Source: VRUE01 sp035712345 (GTDB lineage: Bacteria > Actinomycetota > Thermoleophilia > Solirubrobacterales > 70-9). Taken from it: a stretch of 64,000 nucleotides of DNA. The translations under genes and the position numbers were made by a program. Shown here piece after piece: positions 17,675-25,902 of this stretch; position 1 is the first letter of the stretch, and every line of letters begins with the position of its first letter. The DNA is taken from assembly GCA_035712345.1 (NCBI GenBank), contig DASTAY010000050.1:3395-67394 (forward strand), written 5' to 3'. The notes under the pieces are model-generated. The model saw only the letters and a program-made list of their open reading frames with translations. It made no database searches and had not been told where the DNA came from.

Positions 17675-18164
17675 GCGCCCGTTCCTCGAGAGCTGCCCGG
17701 AGCCGGCGCAGCGAGCGCGAGAGGATCTGCTGCACGTTTGCCAGCGTGAGAGTCGTTGCCTCCGCTATCTCGGGCCCGGTCAGATCTGCGCCGAAGCGCA
17801 GCGCTATCACCCCGCGATCCCTCGCCGAGAGGTCGCCCAGCGCCCTGGCCAGGTCCGGGTCGAGGCCCAGGCGCTCCTGCGGCCACTCGACTCCCAGCCG
17901 CTCCTCGCCCACGATGTCGAGCGACTTCCGGCGCGATCCGCCGCGTGCGCGGTAATGGTCCACCAGGAGGTTGCGGGCGATCGCCATCAGCCAAGTTCCC
18001 ACCGGGGCGCGGGTCTCGTCGTACCGTGACCATGCCCGCAGCGCGCGCTCGAACGTCTGCTGGGTCAGATCCTCGGCGTCATCCCGGGCGCTGAGGCGGT
18101 ACGCGAAGAAGGCGTAGACGGCTCCGACCTGCTCGACATAGGTGGAGCCGAAGTCCCTGCCCAT
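17667..18164 (-). CDS. RNA polymerase sigma factor, ECF/sigma-70 family
   Basis: A 165-aa two-domain sigma factor. Region 2 includes DAEDLTQQTFERALRAWSRYD (core binding and -10 recognition, about residues 29-48). Region 4 contains LSARDRGVIALRFGADLTGPEIAEAT with a helix-turn-helix and TLANVQQILSRSLRRLR (about 102-155). Its size and the absence of regions 1 and 3 place it among extracytoplasmic-function factors. No anti-sigma gene is adjacent. ATG 18164 lies 9 nt after TACCAT (rc of 18174-18179), consistent with a leaderless start. Another ATG at 18194 is possible. The target regulon is unknown. Confidence 0.87.
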   Translation of the reverse strand: MGRDFGSTYVEQVGAVYAFFAYRLSARDDAEDLTQQTFERALRAWSRYDETRAPVGTWLMAIARNLLVDHYRARGGSRRKSLDIVGEERLGVEWPQERLGLDPDLARALGDLSARDRGVIALRFGADLTGPEIAEATTLTLANVQQILSRSLRRLRAALEERAPT

Positions 18165-18280
18165 TCGTCGTGAATGGTATTCGGCACAACCCATTCGTCG
18201 CCGCCAGCCACGATCGTGCCGGTCTGGTGCAGCCTCGGCGGCAGCAGAAGTCGCTCTGCCAAACCGGATCCGGCTCCAAG

Positions 18281-18369
18281 CGGAGGGGGTGGGATTCGAA
18301 CCCACGAGACGCCTTACGACGCCTAACGGCTTTCAAGGCCGCCGCATTCAACCGCTCTGCCACCCCTCC
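18281..18369 (-). tRNA. tRNA-Ser (anticodon UGA)
   Basis: Read on the minus strand, the acceptor arm GGAGGGG (18369 downward) pairs with CCCCTCC, with discriminator G. The anticodon loop reads CTTGAAA. A long variable arm, typical of serine tRNAs, and the T-loop GGTTCGAATCC are present. No CCA is encoded. TATCGT (rc of 18380-18385), 10 nt upstream, is a likely -10 box. Confidence 0.95.
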
Positions 18370-18459
18370 GGGGGTCCAGACGATATGTCGATGCTAGCTG
18401 TCGGTTTATAGACGGGAAGGCGTGGAGTAAAAAGGCAAGGCGGTGATTGGATAGAGGTT

Positions 18460-19614
18460 ATGCGCCGGCTGCTCGTCCTCGCCTCGGCGATGGTCTTCTT
18501 CGATGTCGCGTTCTACGCGGCAATTGCACCGTTGCTGCCGGACTACGTGGCTGAGTTCGGCCTGAGCAAGGCGCAGGCGGGGATTCTCGCTGCGTCCTAT
18601 GCGGTTGGGACGTTGCTCGCCTCCCTGCCCGCCGGTCTCGTCGCGACGCGACTGGGACCGCGCCGCACGGTGATCTGCGGGCTGTTGCTGCTCGGTCTCT
18701 CCAGCCTCGTCTTTGGTCTCGCCGGCAACATCGTCCTGCTCGATGCTGCGCGCTTCGTCCAGGGCGTCTCGGGCGCGCTGACCTGGTCCGGCGCGCTGAC
18801 CTGGTTGATCACGACCGCTCCCCCCGAGCGCCGCGGCTCGGTGATCGGGACAGCGCTGGGCACGGCCGTGGCCGGCGCGCTGGTGGGTCCGATCATCGGC
18901 GCCGTCGCTGCCGAAGTCGGCACCGGCGTCGTATTCGGCGCCGTGCTCGGCATTGCCCTAGCGCTTGCCGCCGCTGCGTCCAGCCTCCCCCAGCCAGAGC
19001 CGCCCGCGGCGCAGCCTCTGCGCGACGTGGGAGCGCGGATGGTCAGCCGGCCGGTGCTCATCGCGACGGCGTTCGTGACCGTGCCCTCGTTGATGTTCGG
19101 CGCGGTCGAGGTGTTGGTGCCGCTGCGGATAGCCGAACTGGGCGGCGGCCATGCCGTCATCGCCGTGGGCTTCATCGCCGCCGCCGCGCTCGAGGCGGTT
19201 CTCGCTCCGGCCGCCGGTCGCTACTCGGATCGCGTCGGGCGCCGCATGCCGTTCGTGATCGGCATCGGCATCTGCGCCTTCTCGATGGTCGGGATCGCGG
19301 CGGCTCACGCGCTCGGCCCGGTGCTCGCGGCGCTGATACTCGGCGCGCTCGGCGCCGGGATCTGCTTTGCGCCGGCGCTGACCACGCTCTCGGAGACAGC
19401 CGACCTGAGCGGCCTCCACCAGGGCTTCGCAGCCGGGCTTTCGAACATGGCCTGGGCGGCGGGCCAGGCCGTCGGCGCCATCGCCGGCGGTGGCCTGGCC
19501 AGCGCCACCGGCTACGGGGCGCCGAGCCTCGCTGTCGCCGCGCTCCTCCTGCTCACCTCTGCTTACGCGTATCGCTCGCTCGTGCCGCCCCTGGCTCGGC
19601 CGGTGGAGACCTGA
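18460..19614 (+). CDS. MFS transporter (drug efflux/DHA1-like)
   Basis: A 384-aa major facilitator with about 12 hydrophobic helices. FDVAFYAAIAPLLPDYV opens helix 1. The loop 2-3 motif appears as GLVATRLGPRRTVICG (about residues 62-77), and the matching loop 8-9 copy as GRYSDRVGRRMPFVIG (about 251-266). Its short length and motif arrangement fit drug:H+ antiporter-1-like exporters; the substrate is unknown. GAGG lies directly before the ATG at 18460. It is monocistronic between tRNA-Ser and an oxidase gene. Confidence 0.85.
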   Translation: MRRLLVLASAMVFFDVAFYAAIAPLLPDYVAEFGLSKAQAGILAASYAVGTLLASLPAGLVATRLGPRRTVICGLLLLGLSSLVFGLAGNIVLLDAARFVQGVSGALTWSGALTWLITTAPPERRGSVIGTALGTAVAGALVGPIIGAVAAEVGTGVVFGAVLGIALALAAAASSLPQPEPPAAQPLRDVGARMVSRPVLIATAFVTVPSLMFGAVEVLVPLRIAELGGGHAVIAVGFIAAAALEAVLAPAAGRYSDRVGRRMPFVIGIGICAFSMVGIAAAHALGPVLAALILGALGAGICFAPALTTLSETADLSGLHQGFAAGLSNMAWAAGQAVGAIAGGGLASATGYGAPSLAVAALLLLTSAYAYRSLVPPLARPVET

Positions 19615-19629
19615 GCGGCCGGCACGCTC

Positions 19630-19635
19630 TAGCTT
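19630..19635 (+). promoter_or_regulatory. -10 element for sugar-lactone oxidase gene (leaderless)
   Basis: TAGCTT ends 6 nt before the GTG at 19642. Confidence 0.45.
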
Positions 19636-19641
19636 TAGGGC

Positions 19642-20937
19642 GTGGCCGCGACCTGGCGCAACTGGACGGGGGACCAGCAGTGCGCGCCGGCCGAGACCGT
19701 GCGCCCCCGCAGCCGCGACGAGCTGGTGGCCGCGGTGGTCTCGGCCGCCGAGGCGGGACGCACGGTGAGCGTCCGCGGCAGCGGCCACTCCTTCACCGAG
19801 GCGGCATTGACCGATGGCACGATGCTCGACGTGGGTGCCCTCAGCGGTGTGATCGAGGCCGACCGCGCTTCCGGCCTGGTCAAGGTCGGCGGCGGAACCG
19901 TGCTCGCCTCGCTCAACGGGGAGTTGCACGCGCTCGGGCTGGCGATGGAGAACCTCGGCGACATCGATCGCCAGACGGTCGCCGGCGCGATCTCGACCGG
20001 TACCCACGGCACCGGCGCCAAGCTGCGCAACCTCTCCGCTCAGGTCGAGGCCATCGAGCTCGTCCTCGGCGACGGGACGGTGCGCGAGCTGGACGGCTCG
20101 GAGCCCGATCTGCTGCGCGCCGCTCGCGTCGGCATCGGCGCCCTCGGCGCGATCTCGGCGGTGACGCTGCGCTGCGTTCCCGCCTTCGTGCTCGAGCGGA
20201 TCGACTCTCCGCAGCCGCGCGAAGAGGTGCTCGACAGCTTCGACGAGCGCGCCGAGGCCAATCACCATTTCGAGCTCTTCACCTTTCCCTATGCCGATGC
20301 CGCGCTGGTCCTGGAGCGCAACCGGGTCGAGGGCGCGCCCCGCCCGCGCGGCAGGGCCGCCGCCTACCTGAACGACATCGTGCTCGAGAACTGGGCGCTG
20401 GAGGCCTTCTCCGCCGCCGGGCGGCTGCTGCCGAGGTCGATTCCGACGCTCTCACGCCTGGCCGCCGCGCTCGCCACGAGCGGCAGGACCGTCGACCGCA
20501 GCGACCGCGTCTTCGCCAGCGAGCGCCGCGTCCGCTTCACCGAGATGGAGTATGGGGTGCCGCGCGAGCACGGTCCCGAGGCGGCGCGGCGGGTGATCGA
20601 GTGGGTGCGCGCCAACCGCTACCCGGTCTTCTTCCCGATCGAGATGCGCGTCGCCGCCGGCGACGACGCCCTGCTCAGCCCGTCCCACGACCGCGACACC
20701 GCTTACATCGCGGTGCACCAGTACCGCGGGATGGAATGGCGACCCTACTTCGAGGCGGTCGAGGCGATCATGCGCGACTACGGCGGCCGCCCCCACTGGG
20801 GCAAGCGCCATTTCCAGACGGCGGAGACGCTGGCGCCGCTCTACCCGGAGTGGGAGCGGTTCGGCTCGGCGCGCGACGAGCTCGACCCGGAGCGGGTCTT
20901 CACGAACGCGTACGCGGTGCGGGTGCTCGGCAAGTGA
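19642..20937 (+). CDS. FAD-linked oxidase, D-arabinono-1,4-lactone oxidase family
   Basis: A 431-aa flavoprotein of the VAO/PCMH fold. The N-terminal FAD_binding_4 domain has VRGSGHSFTEAA (about residues 45-56), where the His of GSGHS is the usual covalent flavin site, and GAISTGTHGTGAKL (about 115-128). The C-terminal ALO domain ends with YGGRPHWGKRHF (about 380-391), the conserved HWGK signature. Relatives oxidise aldonolactones or alditols with oxygen (alditol oxidase, L-gulonolactone oxidase); the exact substrate is not certain. It is cytosolic, with no signal peptide. A strong bidirectional hairpin follows before the convergent gene. Confidence 0.88.
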   Translation: MAATWRNWTGDQQCAPAETVRPRSRDELVAAVVSAAEAGRTVSVRGSGHSFTEAALTDGTMLDVGALSGVIEADRASGLVKVGGGTVLASLNGELHALGLAMENLGDIDRQTVAGAISTGTHGTGAKLRNLSAQVEAIELVLGDGTVRELDGSEPDLLRAARVGIGALGAISAVTLRCVPAFVLERIDSPQPREEVLDSFDERAEANHHFELFTFPYADAALVLERNRVEGAPRPRGRAAAYLNDIVLENWALEAFSAAGRLLPRSIPTLSRLAAALATSGRTVDRSDRVFASERRVRFTEMEYGVPREHGPEAARRVIEWVRANRYPVFFPIEMRVAAGDDALLSPSHDRDTAYIAVHQYRGMEWRPYFEAVEAIMRDYGGRPHWGKRHFQTAETLAPLYPEWERFGSARDELDPERVFTNAYAVRVLGK

Positions 20938-20940
20938 CGA

Positions 20941-20980
20941 GTGGTCAGTTGACCACCGATAAGGGGGGTCAACTGACCAC
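20941..20980. terminator. Bidirectional hairpin terminator between convergent genes
   Basis: GTGGTCAGTTGACC (20941-20954) is perfectly complementary to GGTCAACTGACCAC (20967-20980) across a 12-nt loop. Each arm is itself nearly palindromic (GTGGTCA-GT-TGACCAC). It lies 3 bp after one stop and 4 bp before the other, so it probably ends both transcripts. Confidence 0.75.
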
Positions 20981-20984
20981 CCGA

Positions 20985-22250
20985 TCAGAGAAAGGTCTTG
21001 CCCTCGCCCCGGTAGGTGGGGACGACGTCGACGATCTCGCCGCCCTCGACGAGGTGGAGGACGTCGAAGCGCTCGCAGAGCTCGCCCGCCTTGGCGTGGC
21101 GCATGTAGACGCGGTCGCCGATCGAGAGCTCGGCCGCGGGAGCGCCTAGCAGCGGCGTCTGCACCTCGCCGGCGCCCTCCTCGGGATCGAGGCTGAGGCC
21201 CGGTGGGAGCCACGGGGCGGGGAGTCGCGCCGGGTCGCCGGCGCCGGAGGCGAGGTAGCCGCCGCCGAGCGCGGTTGCGACGCCCGGCGCCGGCTTGCGC
21301 ACGATCGGCAGGGCGAAGCCCGCCGCGGGGGTGAGTGAGAAGCGGCTGTAGTGGTCGAAGAGGGCGGGGGCGTAGAACCCCGAGCCGGCGGCCACCTCGG
21401 TGACGGCGTCCTCGCCGCCGGTCAGCTCGAGGCTGCCCGTGCCGCCGCCGTTGACGATCGGCAGCTCGGCGAGCTCGCGGATCGCGGCGACGACCGCGCC
21501 GCGCCGCTCGGCCAGCTCGGCGGCAGAGCGGCGTTGCATGAAGCGGATCGCCGCCCCGCGCAGTCGCCGCCCGGGCGGCAGGTCGCCGACACCGGCGATC
21601 TGGCCCTCATAGGCCATCAGCGCGGCCAGCCTCAGCTGCGGGCGGCGCTCGATCTCCCGCGCCAGCGCGACCGCCTGCTCGACCGTGTGGACCGGTGAGC
21701 GCTTCGGTCCTACTTTGACCCGCCCGCCGAACGCCCACCAGCTCGCGTCGAGGTCGATGCAGACCCGCACCGGCGCGGCGCCGGCGCCCAATACCGACTC
21801 GATCGCGTCGAGGTGCTCGGCGCAGTCGACCATCACGATCGGCGCGCTCTCCGGGTTGGCGACCGAGCGCAGCGCCAGTTCTCTCAGCGCTCCGATGTCG
21901 GCGGTCGGGTAGGCGAGCAGAAGGTTCTCGAACCCCTGCTCGGCGAGCCACAGCGTCTCAGGCAGGGTGAAGGTCATCAGCCCGGCGAAGCCCGGGTCGC
22001 TGCCCAGCACCCGCTCGAGCAGCGCCCGACAGCGCAGCGACTTGCTCGCCACCCGGATCGGCTTGCCGCCGGCCCGCCCCAGCATCTCCGCGGCATTGGC
22101 CGCCATCGCGTCGAGGTCGACGAAGGCGAACGGCGCCTCGACCTCGGCGAAGATCGCCTCGTAGCGCTCGTGAGTCTGGCCGGCCGCGGGATCCACGGGT
22201 TCGAGACTAACCGCGCCGCCCCCGGACGCGGGATCGACGGCAAACCACAT
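20985..22250 (-). CDS. PLP-dependent fold-III amino acid deaminase/lyase (D-threonine aldolase-like)
   Basis: A 421-aa enzyme with an alanine-racemase-type N-terminal TIM barrel. AFVDLDAMAANAAEM (about residues 42-56) leads to KPIRVASKSLRC with the PLP lysine at about 70. Later, VCIDLDASWW, GGGTGSLEL (phosphate binding) and a C-terminal beta domain beginning near residue 330 follow. The last part (SIGDRVYMRHAKAGELCERFD) matches D-serine dehydratase-like domains with a metal-binding H-x-C pattern (the His of RHAKAGELC). It probably eliminates or cleaves a D-amino acid such as D-Ser or D-Thr; specificity is unproven. ATG 22250 follows the G-rich stretch AAGGGGG. Confidence 0.82.
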   Translation of the reverse strand: MWFAVDPASGGGAVSLEPVDPAAGQTHERYEAIFAEVEAPFAFVDLDAMAANAAEMLGRAGGKPIRVASKSLRCRALLERVLGSDPGFAGLMTFTLPETLWLAEQGFENLLLAYPTADIGALRELALRSVANPESAPIVMVDCAEHLDAIESVLGAGAAPVRVCIDLDASWWAFGGRVKVGPKRSPVHTVEQAVALAREIERRPQLRLAALMAYEGQIAGVGDLPPGRRLRGAAIRFMQRRSAAELAERRGAVVAAIRELAELPIVNGGGTGSLELTGGEDAVTEVAAGSGFYAPALFDHYSRFSLTPAAGFALPIVRKPAPGVATALGGGYLASGAGDPARLPAPWLPPGLSLDPEEGAGEVQTPLLGAPAAELSIGDRVYMRHAKAGELCERFDVLHLVEGGEIVDVVPTYRGEGKTFL

Positions 22251-22304
22251 CCCACCCCCTTCCCCTGCGGGGGCGAAGAAGGCGGCGCTAATGTTTGGCG
22301 GCCC

Positions 22305-22393
22305 GGAGAGGTGGCCGAGTGGCTGAAGGCACTCGCCTGCTAAGCGAGTAGGGGGCGCAAGCTCTCTCGAGGGTTCGAATCCCTCCCTCTCCG
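22305..22393 (+). tRNA. tRNA-Ser (anticodon GCU)
   Basis: Acceptor GGAGAGG pairs with CCTCTCC, with discriminator G at 22393. The anticodon loop CTGCTAA, a long variable arm (GGGGGCGCAAGCTCTCTC) and the T-loop GGTTCGAATCC are present. CCA is not encoded. TAATGT at 22289-22294, 10 nt upstream, is a likely -10 box. Confidence 0.96.
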
Positions 22394-22406
22394 CTTGCGC
22401 GCGGCG

Positions 22407-22922
22407 TCAGTCGCGCTTGCCCTTCTCCAGTTCCGACCAGAAGCGGATGAACTCGCGCTCGTGGGCGATGCCCATCTCCAGGGCCAGGCGCGAGCCCTCG
22501 GGCATCTCCGGGAATTCGGCGGCGATCGCCTCGAACTCGTCCAGTTTCCGCTGGTGGGCCTCGACCTGGGCCGGCGCCAGCTGCGCCGGGTCGGCGCCGA
22601 AGAAGAGCTTCAGCACCCCCAGGTCGCGCACCTCGTACATGCGGTGGGTCGGCTCGGCGCGCCATGCGTTCAGGGCCTCGCGACCGGACGCGGTCAGCGT
22701 GTAGATGCGCCGCCGCCGACCGCTGTCCTCGCGCTTTTCCTCGAGCAGGCCGGCCCCGGCGAGGCGCTGGCATTCGGTGTAGATCTGGGTGTGGGGGATC
22801 GACCAGAAGTTGAAGACGCTGCGCTGGGCGAGCCCTTTGAGGTCGTAGGGCGTCGCGGGCTCGGCCAGCTCGAGCAGGCCGAGCACGATGTAGGAGGTCT
22901 CGGTCATGCGGGGGGTTGACAT
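22407..22922 (-). CDS. PadR-family transcriptional regulator
   Basis: A 171-aa winged-helix regulator. The N-terminal domain has YIVLGLLELAEPATPYDLKG (about residues 10-29), IPHTQIYTECQRLAGAGLLE (about 42-61) and RRRRIYTLTASGREAL (about 68-83), all PadR signatures. The C-terminal half is a helical dimerisation region. PadR proteins usually repress a neighbouring gene and are released by small aromatic or lipophilic ligands. It is divergent from the carotenoid oxygenase gene with 58 bp between starts, so it probably controls that gene and itself. ATG 22922 is used; ATG 22907 is an alternative. Confidence 0.87.
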   Translation of the reverse strand: MSTPRMTETSYIVLGLLELAEPATPYDLKGLAQRSVFNFWSIPHTQIYTECQRLAGAGLLEEKREDSGRRRRIYTLTASGREALNAWRAEPTHRMYEVRDLGVLKLFFGADPAQLAPAQVEAHQRKLDEFEAIAAEFPEMPEGSRLALEMGIAHEREFIRFWSELEKGKRD

Positions 22923-22935
22923 CGGCGGGCAGCGT

Positions 22936-22971
22936 AGCCTAAGGTTCGAATCATACGAATCGGACCATACG
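22936..22971. promoter_or_regulatory. Candidate PadR operator/promoter region
   Basis: The gap between the divergent PadR and carotenoid oxygenase genes holds TTCG-N7-CGAA (22945-22959), an imperfect dyad, and the repeated hexamer CATACG (22952-22957 and 22966-22971). No other structure is present in the 58-bp gap, so an operator here is likely. Confidence 0.45.
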
Positions 22972-22980
22972 GGAGGAATT

Positions 22981-24393
22981 ATGACGACCGCCGCCGCCCA
23001 CTCGACCGACTACAGCCTCGGCTTCAGCTCGCTCAGCGACGAGGTCGTCCTCGAGGAGCTGCCCCTACGCGGCGCTGTGCCCGAGTGGTTGAACGGCTCC
23101 CTGCTGCGCACCGGCCCGGCCCGGTTCGAGGCCGGCAATCAGAAGATGCGCCACTGGTTCGACGGCCAGGCGATGCTGCACCGCTTCAGCATCGCCGGCG
23201 GCAAGGTCGCCTACGCGAACCGCTTCCTCGAAGGCCGCGCCTACCGGGCCGCCGAGGAGAAGGGCGAGATCGCCTACGGAGAGTTCGCCACCGATCCCTG
23301 CCGCTCGCTGTTCAAGCGCGTGCAGTCTCTCTTCGCGCCGGGGTTCTCCGACAACGCCAACGTCAACGTGACCAAGCTGGGCGAGCGCTTCGTCGCGATG
23401 ACCGAGACGCCGATCCCGGTCGAGTTCGACGCCGACACCCTCGCGGCCGCCGGGGTCGCGCCGTACGAGGTCCCGGGCCATCTGACCACCGCCCATCCGC
23501 ACCGGGCCCGCAGCACCGGCGCGATGCTCAACTACGCGGCGAAGCTCGGCCCGCGCAGCTCCTACCGCTTCTTCGAGGTCGGTCCGGATGCGAGCCGACC
23601 GACCGTGGTCGGCTCGGTGCCGGTGCGCGAGCCCGCCTACATGCACTCCTTCGGGCTGAGCGAGCGCTGGTTCGTCCTCGCCGAGTTCCCCTTCGTCGTC
23701 AACCCGTTGCGCCTGGCGCTGCAGAGCCGCCCCTACATCGAGAACTACCGCTGGGAGCCGCAGCGCGGCACCCGCTTCACGCTGGTCGACCGGCGAAACG
23801 GGGAGGCCGTCGGCGGCTTCGAGGCCGATGCCTGCTTCGGCTTCCACCACGTCAACGCCTTCGACGGGGACGGCGGGGTCAGCGTCGACATCTGCGTCTT
23901 CCCCGACGCGGGCGTGATCGAGGATCTCTATCTCGACCGGCTGCGGGACGGCAAGCCGGTGGCGGGCGCCGAGCTGGTTCGCTTCACGCTCGACCTCGAG
24001 CGCAGGACGGTCACCCGCCGCCCGCTCAGCGACCAACTGCTCGAGCTGCCGCGGATCGCCTACGGCCGCTGCAACGAGCTGCCGCACCGCTACGTCTGGG
24101 GCGTGGACCTCGGCGAGAGCGGCTGGGTCGAGCGGATCGTCAAGGTCGACACCGACGACGGCAGCACCCTCACCTGGGCGCGGCCCGGGTGCTCGCCGGG
24201 CGAGCCGGTGTTCGTCGCCAGGCCCGGGGCCGAGGCCGAGGACGACGGCGTGCTGCTCTCAGTCGTCCTCGACACCGAGCGCGAGACTTCCTTCCTGCTC
24301 GTCCTCGACGCCGCGAGCCTCGAGGAGGTCGCCGGCGCCGAGGCGCCGCATCACATCCCGTTCAGCTTCCACGGCCAGTTCTTCCGCGACTGA
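22981..24393 (+). CDS. Carotenoid oxygenase (carotenoid cleavage dioxygenase, RPE65 family)
   Basis: A 470-aa seven-bladed beta-propeller non-haem iron enzyme that cleaves conjugated C=C bonds of carotenoids or apocarotenoids with O2. The family opens with PEWLNGSLLRTGPARFE (about residues 35-51). The four Fe-ligand histidines can be placed at about 172 (TTAHPH), 222 (MHSFG), 289-290 (FGFHHVNAF) and 464 (FHGQFF). GGAGG in the phrase gggaggaatt precedes ATG 22981. The divergent PadR and the convergent P450 suggest a ligand-responsive apocarotenoid or related metabolism unit. Stilbene-type substrates are an alternative. Confidence 0.9.
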   Translation: MTTAAAHSTDYSLGFSSLSDEVVLEELPLRGAVPEWLNGSLLRTGPARFEAGNQKMRHWFDGQAMLHRFSIAGGKVAYANRFLEGRAYRAAEEKGEIAYGEFATDPCRSLFKRVQSLFAPGFSDNANVNVTKLGERFVAMTETPIPVEFDADTLAAAGVAPYEVPGHLTTAHPHRARSTGAMLNYAAKLGPRSSYRFFEVGPDASRPTVVGSVPVREPAYMHSFGLSERWFVLAEFPFVVNPLRLALQSRPYIENYRWEPQRGTRFTLVDRRNGEAVGGFEADACFGFHHVNAFDGDGGVSVDICVFPDAGVIEDLYLDRLRDGKPVAGAELVRFTLDLERRTVTRRPLSDQLLELPRIAYGRCNELPHRYVWGVDLGESGWVERIVKVDTDDGSTLTWARPGCSPGEPVFVARPGAEAEDDGVLLSVVLDTERETSFLLVLDAASLEEVAGAEAPHHIPFSFHGQFFRD

Positions 24394-24407
24394 GCGGACG
24401 TGTGGTT

Positions 24408-25844
24408 TCAGGTGTGGCGTGAGCGGATGACGACGCGGGCGCCGCGCGAGGGGATCATCGTCACGTTGCGGTGCACGGCGTGCTCGGGCGCGGGGTCGTC
24501 GGCCTCGAGGTCGAGGCGGCGCGCCATCGCCTCCAGCACTACGCGCTGCTCGGCCATCGCCAGGGCGGCGCCGAGGCAGCGGCGGATTCCGCCGCCGAAG
24601 GGGATCCACTCATAAGTGCCCGGCTTGCGGCCCCCGAGCCAGCGCTCGGGGCGGAACTCGAACGGCTCGGGGTAGAGGTCCTCGCGATGGTGGACGAGCA
24701 GGATGCTCATCGTCACCGGGGTCTCGGCCGGCACGGCGTACTGGCCCAGGCGCCACGGCACCTTCACCCGCCGGCCGATGATCGGGATCACCGGCCGCGA
24801 GCGCATCGCCTCGACGATCGTCGCCTCGATCTGCTCCTCGGCGTCGCCCTCGCCGCGCACGGCATCGAGCAGCGCGTCGTGGGCGGCCGGGTTGCGGACC
24901 AGCCGCTCCCAGGTCCAGGCAAGCGAGTTGGCCGTGGTCTCGTGGCCGGCGAGGACCAGCGTGAGCAGCTCGTCGCGCAGTTCTTTGTCGCTCATCGCCT
25001 CGCCCTCCTCGGTGCGCGCCTGCAACAGCAGCGAGAGGATGTCGCGGCGCTCGCCGAGGTCATCGGCGCGGCGGCGCTGCTCGATGACGGCGTAGGTGGG
25101 TCGGTCGAGCAGCTCGAGGCCGACGCGCATCAGCCCGACCGGCTCCTCGCGGTTGAGGTTGATCAGTTCGCTCACCGCCGCCAGCGGCCAGGTCGATGCG
25201 GCGACGATGCTCTTGGTGGCGACGCGCAGCCAGTGCTCGGGAGTGCCGCGCTCCGGCTTGCCCTCGATGCCGAAGATGCCGGCCATGATCACGTCGAGCG
25301 TGATCGCCTGCATGTGCGGGGCCAGGGCGAAGGGGCGGCAGACCGGCCAGCGGTCGATCTCGCGCTCGGCGGCGTCGGCGATCATCTGTGTGTACTGCGC
25401 GATCGCCTCGCCGTGGAAGGGCGGCAGCAGCAGTTTGCGCTGGCGCATGTGGCGTGGGCCGACCGCCGTCAGCACGGAGTTGGGGCCGACCACCGGCCGC
25501 AGCGGCGACTCGCCGGTCAGCGATGGCGCCTGCTCGGGCTTGGCGGTGAAGAGCGAGCGCACGTGGTCGGGATGGCTGGTGATGACCGGGCCCGGGCCGG
25601 GGATGACGCCCTGCATGCGAAAGGTTTCACCGAGCTCGCGCCTGGCGCGGAAGACGAACTCGATCTGGCGTTGGTTGAAGCGCAGGGTCTGCAGCAGGTG
25701 CGGCTGCATGATCGCCGGCGGTTCCGGCAGGCTGCTCGCCTCTCCCGGCTCGATCGGACCGGCGGGCGAGGGAGGCGCCTCCCCGACCAGGTCGTCCGCA
25801 AATGCGGCTTCGAGCGGAGCGGGGGGGTCGGCCAGCTGCGTCAC
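24408..25844 (-). CDS. Cytochrome P450
   Basis: A 478-aa soluble P450 monooxygenase. The I-helix oxygen-activation motif reads LAGHETTANSLAW (about residues 300-312), the K-helix ExxR appears as EAMRSR, and the haem-binding loop as PFGGGIRRCLGAALAMAE (about 421-438) with the axial Cys. PERW (FRPERWLGG) is also present. It resembles CYP110/CYP135-like bacterial enzymes that act on fatty acids, terpenes or other lipophilic substrates. No redox partner is adjacent. GTG start. It is convergent with the carotenoid oxygenase gene (14 bp apart) and divergent from pyruvate kinase. Confidence 0.93.
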   Translation of the reverse strand: MTQLADPPAPLEAAFADDLVGEAPPSPAGPIEPGEASSLPEPPAIMQPHLLQTLRFNQRQIEFVFRARRELGETFRMQGVIPGPGPVITSHPDHVRSLFTAKPEQAPSLTGESPLRPVVGPNSVLTAVGPRHMRQRKLLLPPFHGEAIAQYTQMIADAAEREIDRWPVCRPFALAPHMQAITLDVIMAGIFGIEGKPERGTPEHWLRVATKSIVAASTWPLAAVSELINLNREEPVGLMRVGLELLDRPTYAVIEQRRRADDLGERRDILSLLLQARTEEGEAMSDKELRDELLTLVLAGHETTANSLAWTWERLVRNPAAHDALLDAVRGEGDAEEQIEATIVEAMRSRPVIPIIGRRVKVPWRLGQYAVPAETPVTMSILLVHHREDLYPEPFEFRPERWLGGRKPGTYEWIPFGGGIRRCLGAALAMAEQRVVLEAMARRLDLEADDPAPEHAVHRNVTMIPSRGARVVIRSRHT

Positions 25845-25886
25845 GCGCGCAGTGTTACATAGATCGATGTCACGTTAACGAGCCTC

Positions 25887-25892
25887 TACAGT
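25887..25892 (+). promoter_or_regulatory. pyk: -10 element of pyruvate kinase gene
   Basis: TACAGT ends 10 nt before ATG 25903; no Shine-Dalgarno sequence is present, which suggests a leaderless or nearly leaderless transcript. Confidence 0.4.
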
Positions 25893-25902
25893 CCTGTGAC
25901 GT

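Noticed and set aside
18160..18201. Duplicate CCCATTCGTCG 30 bp apart near the sigma factor start
   Set aside because: Two short copies that only offer alternative ATG starts; too little to call a regulatory repeat.
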